From Gemmata sp. (GTDB lineage Bacteria > Planctomycetota > Planctomycetia > Gemmatales > Gemmataceae), in the NCBI GenBank assembly GCA_025055115.1, contig JANWYJ010000064.1, positions 1 through 64,000 on the forward strand: DNA of 64,000 bases, read 5' to 3'. How positions within the stretch are numbered: position 1 is the first letter of the stretch; every line of letters starts with the position of its first letter. The translations under genes and the position numbers were made by a program. The notes below the pieces were generated by a model, which saw only the letters and a program-made list of their open reading frames with translations, did no database searches and was not told the origin of the DNA. This document shows positions 19,056 to 29,100 of this stretch, one piece after another.

Positions 19056-20191
19056 TGCTGCGTACTGCGTTGGTTCACCGGTTCCGCCACCGCGGCTTCA
19101 CCTTGCTGGAAATTCTTCTGGCCTCGGTATTAGCGGTCATGGTCCTGGCGGCGGTGTACATGCTGTTGCAAGTGACGGTGCAGCAAACCCAAATCAGCCG
19201 CGATGCCATCGAGGTCGAAGACCTGACGCGGGGTGTGGTGAACCGCCTGGCCATCGACCTGAGCGGTACACTGACCCCCCTGCCCCCCAAATCCGGCGGT
19301 AACTCGGCGGGCAGCAGCGGAACGTCGTCGGCATCGTCCGGTTCCACCGGTAGCACCACCACCGCGACTTCAGGTTCTGGCAGCAGCACTTCAGGAACAA
19401 CGTCGGGGAGTAGCACGGGGAGTGCGTCCAGTTCCGGCACCAGCACCGGGAGTAGTTCGGAAACCACCTCCTCCGACCCGAGCGCCACCGACAATTCCAC
19501 CGCTTTGGCGGCGGACTATTTGTTCCAAGGTGGGGTGGTCGGCGGACCGACGAAACTGGCGATTTTCACGGGCAAAGTTCCCGAAGCTCTCGGTCGCTAT
19601 GGGGAACCCAGTCCCCAAGTGCGGCCGGATCAACGCCAGATCATCTACTGGCTGGGCAGCGATGGTCGTGGATTGTATCGCCGCGAACGGCCGTGGGTCA
19701 CCGCCGATGGGGTCCGCAACGCCATCGAAGACGATGAGACGGCCAGCGATGCTGCTCTGTTGGCCGAGGAAGTCGTCGGTTTGATGTTGGAATACTTCGA
19801 CGGCACCAGTTGGATGAGCGAATGGGACGGCACTCAACCAGGCCCGGATGGGGCCACACCGATCGGCCCTCCACGGGCCATTCGGATCACCCTGATGCTA
19901 GAAATTCCCCTCAGCCGCGGTGGCGAACCGCTGCTGAAAACGGTCTCCCATGTCATCGCTGTGCGCTCAGCGCCCGGTCCGTATACACCCGAGTTTTTGG
20001 TGCCCACCACCGACGGTGGCGACAACCCGACCACAGACCCTTCGGCCGGCAGCGGTGGTTCGTCGTCACCGTCCACACCTTCGGCCGGCAGCGGTGGGGG
20101 TAGCCCTGGGGGAGGAAGTATGGGCAGCGGTACCAGCGGCGGCACCCGCGGCAATACGGGGGGGACAGCCCCGAAAGGAGGTGGACGATGA
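19052..20191 (+). CDS. gspJ: Minor pseudopilin J with Ser/Gly/Thr-rich insertion
   Basis: HRGFTLLEILLASVLAVMVLAAVYML; ATGA overlaps with gspI and gspK; low-complexity segment encoded ~19297-19497. Confidence 0.75.
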   Translation: MMLRTALVHRFRHRGFTLLEILLASVLAVMVLAAVYMLLQVTVQQTQISRDAIEVEDLTRGVVNRLAIDLSGTLTPLPPKSGGNSAGSSGTSSASSGSTGSTTTATSGSGSSTSGTTSGSSTGSASSSGTSTGSSSETTSSDPSATDNSTALAADYLFQGGVVGGPTKLAIFTGKVPEALGRYGEPSPQVRPDQRQIIYWLGSDGRGLYRRERPWVTADGVRNAIEDDETASDAALLAEEVVGLMLEYFDGTSWMSEWDGTQPGPDGATPIGPPRAIRITLMLEIPLSRGGEPLLKTVSHVIAVRSAPGPYTPEFLVPTTDGGDNPTTDPSAGSGGSSSPSTPSAGSGGGSPGGGSMGSGTSGGTRGNTGGTAPKGGGR

Positions 20192-21744
20192 AACGCCCTC
20201 GGACCACCGCCTCGGCCCGCGACGGCTACGTCATCTTTGCGGTGCTGATTGTGATTGTTGTGTTGTCGTTGGTGGCCTATCGCTACACCGATGCGATGTC
20301 GAGCGAATATCAGGCGGCGGTGCGGGCCAATGATGCTACCCAGGCCCGTTTAGCGGCCATTTCGGGCCTTTACTACGCGGCCGCGGTGCTGTCTGATCGT
20401 CTGACGTTCTACAACGAACTGGGCGGTAACCCCTACGACAATCCCGACATTTTCGAACTCTTCGAAATTCCCGTCCCCGGTCCCAACGGCACTACCCGCA
20501 TGGCGTATTTCTCCATCCAATGCGCCACGGTCAATGACGAAGGCAGTTCGGTGCAACGCTACGGCGTAATTGATGAAGGCGGCAAAATCAACATCAACAG
20601 CATGATCGCTCTTGATCCGAAGGGGGAACGCCTCCGCGAAGCCCTCATGAAGCTGCCCAACATGACCGCCGCGATCGCCGATGCCATTGTGGATTGGGTC
20701 GATGCTGACGACGAACCGCGGGCCGAAGGGGCCGAGTCTTCGTATTACTTGTCGTTGCCCAACCCATACAAGGCGAAAAATGGCCCGCTCAATTCGCTCG
20801 ATGAATTGCTCTTAGTCCAAGGTGTGACCCCCGAGCTGCTCTATGGTGGCGATCGCAACCGCAATGGGCTGATGGATGAGGGTGAAGAAAATGCCAGCCG
20901 GGGTTGGTCCGACTATCTGACCGTCTACGGCCGCGAAATCAATGTGGATATCAACGGGAATCCGCGCATTTATCTCAACGGCGATAATCTGCAAACGCTC
21001 TATAGCGACTTGGAAGCGGCGGTGGGGGCGGAGTTGGCCACGTATGTGGTCGCCCACAAACTGTTCGGTTCGCAACCAGTCTCGACCAATACTTCCGGCA
21101 AGGTCACAACTGTCGCGGTCGGTCCGGAGCAGCTGTACCAGGTGGTGCAAGAACGGATCGCGGCCACCGGCAGTAGTGGCCGGCGGATTCGCTCGGTCGC
21201 GGAACTGATCGGTACGCAGATTCGCCTGCCGCGGCCGCCGGGCTACCCCAAAGATGCCCCCGACCCGGTCGTTTATTCGCCCCTCAATACCCCGGAAGGG
21301 CTTGCGGAACTCTTTCCGCGGTTACTCGATGCCACCACGGTCCGGCAAGCTATCGAAATGACGCCGCGGATCAACATCAATAGCGCACCGATGGAAGTGT
21401 TGATGGCTATTCCGGGCATCAGTGACCTCGAAGTGGCCGGGATTCTGGCGGGGCGGCCCAACCAAGACCCCACCAGCCCTGCCACCACCACCGGGGCTTG
21501 GCTGGTGACCAGTGGGCTGATGGACCCTTCCCGCTTCCGTCGCCTGGAACGCTACATCACGGGGACCTCGATGGTCTATCGTGTGCAAGCGATCGGTTTT
21601 CTCGAGAAAGGCGGCCCGGTGGCCCGCTTTGAAGCCATCCTGGATACCAATCAGGGCGCGCCGCGGTTCTTACAGATCCGCGACCTGTCCGATTTGGACC
21701 ATCCCCGCGGCTTCCAGCCGCCGATTGTGCCGAATAGGCGTTAG
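20188..21744 (+). CDS. gspK: Minor pseudopilin K-like protein
   Basis: DGYVIFAVLIVIVVLSLVAYRY; INSMIALDPKG, ADAIVDWVDADDEPR, ININSAPMEVLMAIPGIS (GspK/HhH-like segments). Confidence 0.85.
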   Translation: MKRPRTTASARDGYVIFAVLIVIVVLSLVAYRYTDAMSSEYQAAVRANDATQARLAAISGLYYAAAVLSDRLTFYNELGGNPYDNPDIFELFEIPVPGPNGTTRMAYFSIQCATVNDEGSSVQRYGVIDEGGKININSMIALDPKGERLREALMKLPNMTAAIADAIVDWVDADDEPRAEGAESSYYLSLPNPYKAKNGPLNSLDELLLVQGVTPELLYGGDRNRNGLMDEGEENASRGWSDYLTVYGREINVDINGNPRIYLNGDNLQTLYSDLEAAVGAELATYVVAHKLFGSQPVSTNTSGKVTTVAVGPEQLYQVVQERIAATGSSGRRIRSVAELIGTQIRLPRPPGYPKDAPDPVVYSPLNTPEGLAELFPRLLDATTVRQAIEMTPRININSAPMEVLMAIPGISDLEVAGILAGRPNQDPTSPATTTGAWLVTSGLMDPSRFRRLERYITGTSMVYRVQAIGFLEKGGPVARFEAILDTNQGAPRFLQIRDLSDLDHPRGFQPPIVPNRR

Positions 21745-21853
21745 TTCGCAGCGATGGCGCCGAAACGGGCGCGCTCGACCGGCCCGCCCCGATCGCCAAC
21801 GGCTGCTCCAGAGGAAATAATAACACGACAGCAACGAGTGAGGATGATCAGCA

Positions 21854-23491
21854 GTGGCCAACTTCATCGCGATTGATCTGGATTCTCAAGGCCTTTATGT
21901 GGTGGCCGGCGATGCTCGCCGCAGTGGTTTGACAATCACCCACGCCTTCCCATGGTCGGCCGATACCTCCGCCGATGGCGAGGCCCCGCCGACACTGACG
22001 GTGGAAACCGCCAACGCCATCGGCGAGAAACTCCGCGACAAACTCCGCGCAGCGAACATCCCGCCGGCGCCGGTGTTTGTCTCCGTCGGCCGGGATCGCG
22101 TCATTCTCAAGGAAGTGAAATACCCGCCGGTGGACCCCGTCGAGGAGCCGGCCGTCGTTCGCTTCCAAGCGATGAAAGAGATGACCGAAGCCCCCGACGA
22201 CATCGTTCTCGACTATGCCCCGCTGGGCGAAAGCGATGGCGAGCGGCTGGCGATGGTTGTGGTGATGCGCAAAGACCTCTTCACAGCCATCCAAGCCCTC
22301 GCCCAGAAATTGGGGCAGAAGCTCGCCGGGGTCACCCCGCGGCCGTATGCCGTGGCGGCTGTGCTGAATCGGGCCTTGGCCGCGGGTCTGGTCCCCCCAC
22401 CAACGGAAGCGACAGAAGCCGTCGCCGCGCTGACCCTCACCCCCGCGGGGGGGGAATTCACCATCGTTCGCGGCGGCGAAGTCATCTTCACCCTGGCAAT
22501 TCCCGCGCCGGTGGTGGCCAGTGAAACTATGCTCATTTCGCAACTGCGGCGGAATTTAGCGGTGTATGCCGGCCAGCATCCCGGCCATCCGATTCAGGCG
22601 GTGTATTTGGCCGATGGCGGTGAGGTGTGGGCTGAGCGGCTGCGCGCAGCCCTGAGTGTGCCGGTCCACGCCTTCGATCCGCTTATGGCAGCGCTGCCGC
22701 AGATCCCCGCGGCGCTGCGGGGCCGTTTCGCCGGCGCAGCGGGCTTACTGGCGGCCCGTGCCGCCGACCGGCTGCCGATCAACTTCGCTTCGCCCCGGAA
22801 ACCAGAACCCCCCCGCGACCCAGCAAAAAAACGGCTCGTCCTGGCCGCGGGGCTAGCTCTGCTGCTGTGCGGAGCCATTCTCGCCGCCGGACGCTACTAC
22901 GTCCACGGGGTACAATCCCAGCTCACCGGCTTGTATGCCCAACGCGACGAACTCAAAAGCCAGATTACGCAAACCGGCCCCGATGCCATCCGCCTCAAAG
23001 CCATTGAAGCGTGGACCAAACGCGAGGTCAATTGGCTCGACGAACTCTATGAGCTGGCCGACCGCATGCCCCCCGATGATTCCGTACGCCTCAACATGCT
23101 GACGGCCACCGCGATCCAGGCCGACAAAACCGGCAAACAAGAGGCCCAAGCCAATGTCGAAATCCGCTTGGCGGCCACCAATAACACCGCGGCGACGCGG
23201 CTCTCCGATGCCTTCGTTCGCGCCAATCCCACAGCCAACAAATATTACGCCGGAACTAACATCAACTTCACCGGACCGTTGCCCGCCACCGGTGGGACCA
23301 AACATACCTACGGGGCAACAATCCGCCTCAAGCTCAATCGCCGCGAACCGGATGAATACACCCGCGTCAACCGCTTCACCCCCGCCAAAACCACCAGCGG
23401 CGCAACAGGCCTTGGTACTACTGCCGAGCCAGAAACTACCGTCGCTGTGGCACCGGCCCCCGCAGTGGCACCGCCCCCCCAGGAGAAGTAA
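21854..23491 (+). CDS. GspL/PilM-PilN-like protein
   Basis: GTG start; PilM-like ATPase N-terminal half, TM helix LVLAAGLALLLCGAILAAG, PilN-like C-terminal region; position in operon. Confidence 0.7.
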   Translation: MANFIAIDLDSQGLYVVAGDARRSGLTITHAFPWSADTSADGEAPPTLTVETANAIGEKLRDKLRAANIPPAPVFVSVGRDRVILKEVKYPPVDPVEEPAVVRFQAMKEMTEAPDDIVLDYAPLGESDGERLAMVVVMRKDLFTAIQALAQKLGQKLAGVTPRPYAVAAVLNRALAAGLVPPPTEATEAVAALTLTPAGGEFTIVRGGEVIFTLAIPAPVVASETMLISQLRRNLAVYAGQHPGHPIQAVYLADGGEVWAERLRAALSVPVHAFDPLMAALPQIPAALRGRFAGAAGLLAARAADRLPINFASPRKPEPPRDPAKKRLVLAAGLALLLCGAILAAGRYYVHGVQSQLTGLYAQRDELKSQITQTGPDAIRLKAIEAWTKREVNWLDELYELADRMPPDDSVRLNMLTATAIQADKTGKQEAQANVEIRLAATNNTAATRLSDAFVRANPTANKYYAGTNINFTGPLPATGGTKHTYGATIRLKLNRREPDEYTRVNRFTPAKTTSGATGLGTTAEPETTVAVAPAPAVAPPPQEK

Positions 23492-23556
23492 AACCCGCGT
23501 TGGCGGCAACGCAACCCTCGGTTCCCCGACCCAGACACCCTGACCACTTGCAAGCG

Positions 23557-25257
23557 ATGACAACGATGAGTTCCCGCGAACAACTGATGGCCTATCTGCT
23601 GCTGGGCGTGATTGTGTTAACGGTGCTGGGCGCCGGAGGGTACTTCTTCATTCTTCGACCCTTGGCCAATGTCGAAGCAGCGGAAGCCGCCCTGCGCGAG
23701 GACATTGAGAAACTCGAAAAAGACCTCGTCGCCCAGCGCACCATCCGCAAACAGATGGAGATTGCCCGCACCCGCAGTTTGCCGGCGGACCTGACATTAG
23801 CCGAACACGAATATACCATCGCGCTGAAACGCCTGGCCGATAACGCGGGTATCACCGACTACAGCACGACCAAAAAATCGGTGGATAATTCCTCCCGGGC
23901 CGTGCCCCAGATTGCCAAAGGCCGCCCCGCCTACACCAAAATTGCCATCGATCTGAACTTCAAGAAAACCAACATGAAAGCCCTTGCGGAGTTTCTCCGC
24001 GGCTACTACAACCTGGGCCTCTACCACCAGATCACAGCTCTTTCCATCAAGAAAGACGAAGACCCCAGCGGCAAAAATACAGCGCGGCGCAACAATCTGA
24101 ACGTGGCGCTGACCACCGAAGCCATCTGCATCGACGGCGCTGAGAACCGCCGCACGCTCGTCCAAATCCCGGCTGCCTTTGCGGCCCTGGGTGGGGGCGG
24201 GCTGTATCGCAGCCTGCTTCTGACACCCAGTGCCGGCCGCTTAATCGTGCCCCCGGTGCCCACCCCCACACTCTCCCCCGTCGGCCGCGATTATGCCTTC
24301 ATTGTGCAGAAAGACCCCTTCAACGGACCGTATCAAGAAACACCCCCACCCCCGAAAAAACCCCTGGAAATTGTTCGCATCGACGACAAGAAAGTCCGCA
24401 CCGACGACAAACCCACAACCGTGCGCGTCGTTTTACGCGGCGACTCCGCCAACGGTGCCACCTTCACGGCCATCGCCAACGACGGCAACCTCTTCCCCGA
24501 AGGGGCACTGAAAGTGGATACCAAAGAATACACCCTCGAACTGCCCACCACATCCGCCTCCAGTGGCAGTACCACGATCACGGTCATTGCCACCTCCGCC
24601 GATGGGAAGGAAACCGCCAAAACGACTTTCAAAGTGACCGTCGAAGAGCCACCGCCCCCACCGGAGCCGAAATTGGGACCGGATATTTCCGAGGTCATCA
24701 TTCTCATCGGTTCGACTCCACGCTCCGACGGCACGGCCTGGGCCCGCATCCGCGACAACTACAACCGCCTGCGCTACGAAATCGAAGCCACCAGCAAAGG
24801 GGTAACGGTCATCCGCGAAGAGAAACTCGCCGGCACGCTGCCGTGGAAAAAAGACCTCGACTACGACCACCCCGCGGGGATGCTCGTCATTGCCGATAAA
24901 GAAACAGCGACCAAACGCACCTTCAAAGTGCTGGCGATCACCGCCGAGGGACTGATTTTGGCCGATTTGCGACCCAGTGGCACCACGGAAACCAATCCAA
25001 CCCGGCCACCGGGCGGTCGCGGCGGGCCAGGCTTCGGCGGCAAAGGCGGCTGGCCGCCCAAACAAGGCAAGGCTGATCCGCTGGCCGCCCTCGGCGGCAA
25101 CCGCCTCACCGCGGTACCCAAACCCAAATATTACCGATGGGACGTTGGCACTTCCTTGGCCAAATTGGTCGAACTCCCAGAAGCCGAAGCCCAGAAAATT
25201 CTCCAAGCTGTGAAACAAAATGGCCCCGTGTATGAACTGACGGCCAATAACGACTGA
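23557..25257 (+). CDS. GspM/PilO-like protein with extended C-terminal domains
   Basis: N-terminal TM LMAYLLLGVIVLTVLGAGGYFFIL followed by coiled coil; operon position; start chosen at MTTMSSREQ. Confidence 0.6.
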   Translation: MTTMSSREQLMAYLLLGVIVLTVLGAGGYFFILRPLANVEAAEAALREDIEKLEKDLVAQRTIRKQMEIARTRSLPADLTLAEHEYTIALKRLADNAGITDYSTTKKSVDNSSRAVPQIAKGRPAYTKIAIDLNFKKTNMKALAEFLRGYYNLGLYHQITALSIKKDEDPSGKNTARRNNLNVALTTEAICIDGAENRRTLVQIPAAFAALGGGGLYRSLLLTPSAGRLIVPPVPTPTLSPVGRDYAFIVQKDPFNGPYQETPPPPKKPLEIVRIDDKKVRTDDKPTTVRVVLRGDSANGATFTAIANDGNLFPEGALKVDTKEYTLELPTTSASSGSTTITVIATSADGKETAKTTFKVTVEEPPPPPEPKLGPDISEVIILIGSTPRSDGTAWARIRDNYNRLRYEIEATSKGVTVIREEKLAGTLPWKKDLDYDHPAGMLVIADKETATKRTFKVLAITAEGLILADLRPSGTTETNPTRPPGGRGGPGFGGKGGWPPKQGKADPLAALGGNRLTAVPKPKYYRWDVGTSLAKLVELPEAEAQKILQAVKQNGPVYELTANND

Positions 25258-25282
25258 ACACCGCAAACGACTGAACACCGCA
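25249..25282 (+). repeat. 17-bp perfect tandem repeat spanning the stop of the GspM-like gene
   Basis: aacgactgaacaccgca x2. Confidence 0.95.
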
Positions 25283-25655
25283 GGCTCCCGCCTGATGCCA
25301 CCGAGTCCAATAGCCAAAGACACGGGCTTGGTCAAAAGCTGCGATCCCCGCTGCTGGCAGCGCCGACGCGACCAAAGCCACAGTTCGACCGTGCCGGTGA
25401 ACTAACCGTTCGACCGTGCGGTTAAACTACAAGGCCCCGAGGGGGGGGACACAGCGGCGACAAACATCCGCATGGGCCACGCTCAACATGGGCGACGTTC
25501 AACCTGATCTCGGGGAAACCTGAAAACGTTCTCGGGGAAAATCCGATTGGGGCGCGGCGGCGACAAACAGCGCGGATGCGCGGCGGTTTGGGGAAATTGC
25601 GCGTTGGGGAAATTGCGCGGCCGGGGTTGCCATGGCGGCCCGCAGCAGACCTCCT

Positions 25656-25729
25656 AGGTCCTAGTCGGTGGTAGTAGTAGGTGGAAGACCTGCCAGGTCC
25701 TAGTCGGTGGTAGTAGTAGGTGGAAGACC
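25656..25729. repeat. 35-bp perfect direct repeat, offset 39 bp
   Basis: aggtcctagtcggtggtagtagtaggtggaagacc x2. Confidence 0.95.
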
Positions 25730-25730
25730 C

Positions 25731-25929
25731 GTGTCGAGAACATACGCTCCACAAGGGAGTGGCCACCTCTCACCATCGTGATGAGCCTTCCATGCTTCGT
25801 GGCGTCGGGAAAATACGTTCCACAAGCGCGTGGCCACGGCGTGCCACGGGAGATCTTCAGCCAGGCCGATTGGAGGTCAAGGGTGGATTTTCGGATTTTC
25901 TCCCGGAGGGTGGATTTTCGGATTTTCTC
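25731..25929. repeat. Two further repeat pairs upstream of gspD
   Basis: ~36-bp imperfect pair 25731-25766/25802-25837 (offset 71); agggtggattttcggattttctc at 25880-25902/25907-25929. Confidence 0.9.
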
Positions 25930-26169
25930 ATCGTGATTTCACCATGTAATGGCCGGGCAAGGATGGTAAACTGGGAATAGATTAAAAGTTGTTGGGAGTG
26001 TAGCAGTTTTTCTGGTTTTGCCCGAAAAAGTGCCGATATTAGGTTTGTTACGGGAGAACGCGTTCTGCAGATGGGTCGGCGCGCGGGCAAGGAGCACCGT
26101 GAGCGCGACCTCTACGGCCGCTGCCGCGAACTGACCGTCCAGGTGCGTTGTCGCAGTTAGGGGGATGTC

Positions 26170-29100
26170 ATGGGTCAACGTCGCGATACCCGCTCAGCGT
26201 CGGGGACATTCTGGAAACTCTGGCGTCTGCGCCAATGGCTGCCGGGGGCTTTGGCTGTGGCGGCCGGGCTGAGTGGCCCGGTCGACTTCGCCGCCGCCCA
26301 AACCAGCTCGGATACTCCACCGACCATGCCGACCCCGACCAAACCGGGGACCGTGGTACCGGTCAAACCCGCCAACCCCAGCACCCCCACGTCCCCCGCG
26401 ACCACCGAAAAGACCGTCGTCGTCCATTTCGACAAAGCCCCCTGGGACGACGTTCTGGAATGGTATGCCAAAGAAACCGGCCTGACGCTCATCACCACCG
26501 TCAAGCCCACCGGCAGCCTCACCCTCAAACCGGGCAAAGACAAGCAATACACCATGGGGCAAGTCACCGACTTGCTCAACGAAGCCCTGACGCAACAAAA
26601 GTTCATCCTCATCCGCCGGCACATGACCTTCTTCATCCATCCGGCGGATGAAAAGATCGACCCCACTCTGCTGCCACGCATCGAACTGGCGGAGTTGGCG
26701 TCGCGAGGCAAAACGGAAATCGTGCAAGTCATCATCCCCCTCGAAGGGATGGTCGTGGCCGATGTCCAGGAAGAGCTGAAGAAACTGCTGACACCCTTTG
26801 GTACGCTGGTGCCACTGGAAACGCCCAACTTCCTGCTCATTCAGGATACGGTGGGCAACATCAACCGCATTCGCGACACCCTCGAACGTGCCAAAGGCAT
26901 TGGTGGCCGCTCCGATACGCTCGACCATGTCTGCAAATGGCGGCGGGCGCAGGAAATCGCCAATATCCTCAAAGACGTTCTCACCGATAAAGACACCCAA
27001 GCCAACATTACCGGCACAAACATGATGATGACGCCGTCGTTTGGCGGCGATCCGCGCTTCGGCTTTGGGGGCTGGGGCGACCGCGGCGGCTTTGCGGGCT
27101 GGGGCGATCGGGGCAGCTGGGGCGATCGCGGCAGCTCCGATCGCGGCTCAAGCAACCGTCCGCCGACGCCCGCCACCAACTCCCGGATGAAAACGGTGCA
27201 AATCGCGGTCGATTCCCGCCGCAATGCGGTGATCGTGACCGCCCCGCAAGATAAGATTGTGGTGGCTCGGCAAATCATCGAAACGCAAGACAAACAAATC
27301 AATCCCACGGATAAACCGGTCGTTCCGCAAGAACCGGTGGCGCAAACCTACAACGTCCCGGCCGGCTCAGCCCTCGAAATGGCCAAGGCCATCACGCAGA
27401 AGTATCCGTGGATCAGTTGCGTCGGCCTGCCACAGCAGAACCAAATCCTCGTCTTCGCCGGCAAAGACGACCAGGACATCGTCCGCTCCATGCTCGGCTC
27501 GGATACCGGGGGCGTGACTTCCGAGACGGTCTTCATCCCGCTCAATCTCCTCGACCCCACCGAAACCGCGGCCACCATCGTGAAACTCATGCCCAGCTCC
27601 ACCGCGGGCGGACCGAGCGTCGAAGCCGTCAAAAGCGGTAATTACGGCCTCATGGTCAAAGGCACCTCGGCCCACATCGACGACATCAAGAAAATCCTTA
27701 AGGGTCTGGGCGAACCGGTCGATGCGGGTGGCAGTACCCCCTCCAACCTGCCCAATACGCGGATTCTGACACTGGGTGAGAATACCAATGCCCAACTGGT
27801 GGCCGAACTGTTGGGCCGAGCTATGGAAGGCATGGGCAAGCGCGTCATCATCAACGATCCGCTGGCCCCGCCGCGGCGGCAACCCAACCTACCCCCGGTG
27901 ACACCCCCACCCCAACCGCAACCACAGCCCAACCCGGCACCGAACTTTCCACAGCTTCAGCCGCCCAAACTGCCGGCCCCGGCCAAACCAAAATATCCCG
28001 ATGTCCAGCACCTGCGGCCCGCACTGCCCGGACGCGATCCAGTGCAACCGGTCCATGCCCAGATTGTCGATCCCGAGAAAACCGACGGCAAACCGATCAC
28101 CATCACCATTTCCGGAGGCAAACTGATCATCCAAAGCGATGACACCAAAGCCCTGGATATGCTGGCGCAGCTGTACCGCATCATCACCACCGACGGTACC
28201 AAGATCGACAAAAGTGTGATGCGGGTCATTCCGCTGAAGTACATCGCCGCGGAAGATGCCGCCCGGGAAATCACCGAAATCTTCAACGGGCCCCAGCAGC
28301 AACAAGGGGGCGGTCGTGGTGGCCCCGGGGGGGGACGAGTGCCCGGCGGTCTTTTTGGCGGCAATCCCCTGGGGGCCTTACTCGGAGGCATCACCGGCGG
28401 CAACGAAGGCGCCGCGACACCCCAACCCAAGCGCGTCCGGGTCGTGGCCGAAAAAAGCAGCAACTCGCTGATCATCGTCGAAGCCAGCCCCCTCGATGTC
28501 ATGCTCATTGAGAAACTGTTGGCGGGCGTCATCGATGGTGGCCAGAACGATTCCGCCGCGGTCATGAAAACCTTCGTCATTCCACTGAAAAATGCCGATG
28601 CCAGCGAAATGGCGTCGATTGTTCGCAATGTCTACAGTAGCGCGATGACCAGTAGCGGCGGCAACAATCAGATCGGCCAGTTGCCGTTCCTCTTCGGCGG
28701 TCTGACCGGCGGTGGCGGCGGTGGTCAGCCCTCCCGGCCGCCGGCCCTATCCCTGGCCGTTGATGACCGTAGCAATAGCCTCATCCTCTTCTGTGCCGAA
28801 ACCCTCTACAACGACATCCACACGCTCGTGACGCAACTCGACAACGCCACCGTCAGCACCACCGAAGTGGTCGAGTTGGTGAAACTCAAGGGTGTGGACC
28901 CGAACCTGATGCAGCAAGCGATCAATGCTCTGCAAGGCCGCGACACCCGGGGTATCGCCGGTGGCGGTTTTGGCCGTACCGGTGGCTTTGGGGGGCTGGG
29001 TGGTACGGGTGGATTTGGAGGATTTGGTGGTCCGGGTGGCTTGGGCGGGTTTGGTGGCACCGGTGGCTTGGGCGGCTTGGGCGGTGGTGGCTTCGGCGGC

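Noticed and set aside
25720-25980. 86-aa ORF in the repeat-rich spacer before gspD
   Set aside because: Composed of the direct-repeat sequence, no recognisable domain or good RBS
26148-26651. 167-aa ORF overlapping the start of gspD
   Set aside because: Out of frame with gspD, low-complexity Arg/His/Pro-rich translation typical of a shadow ORF
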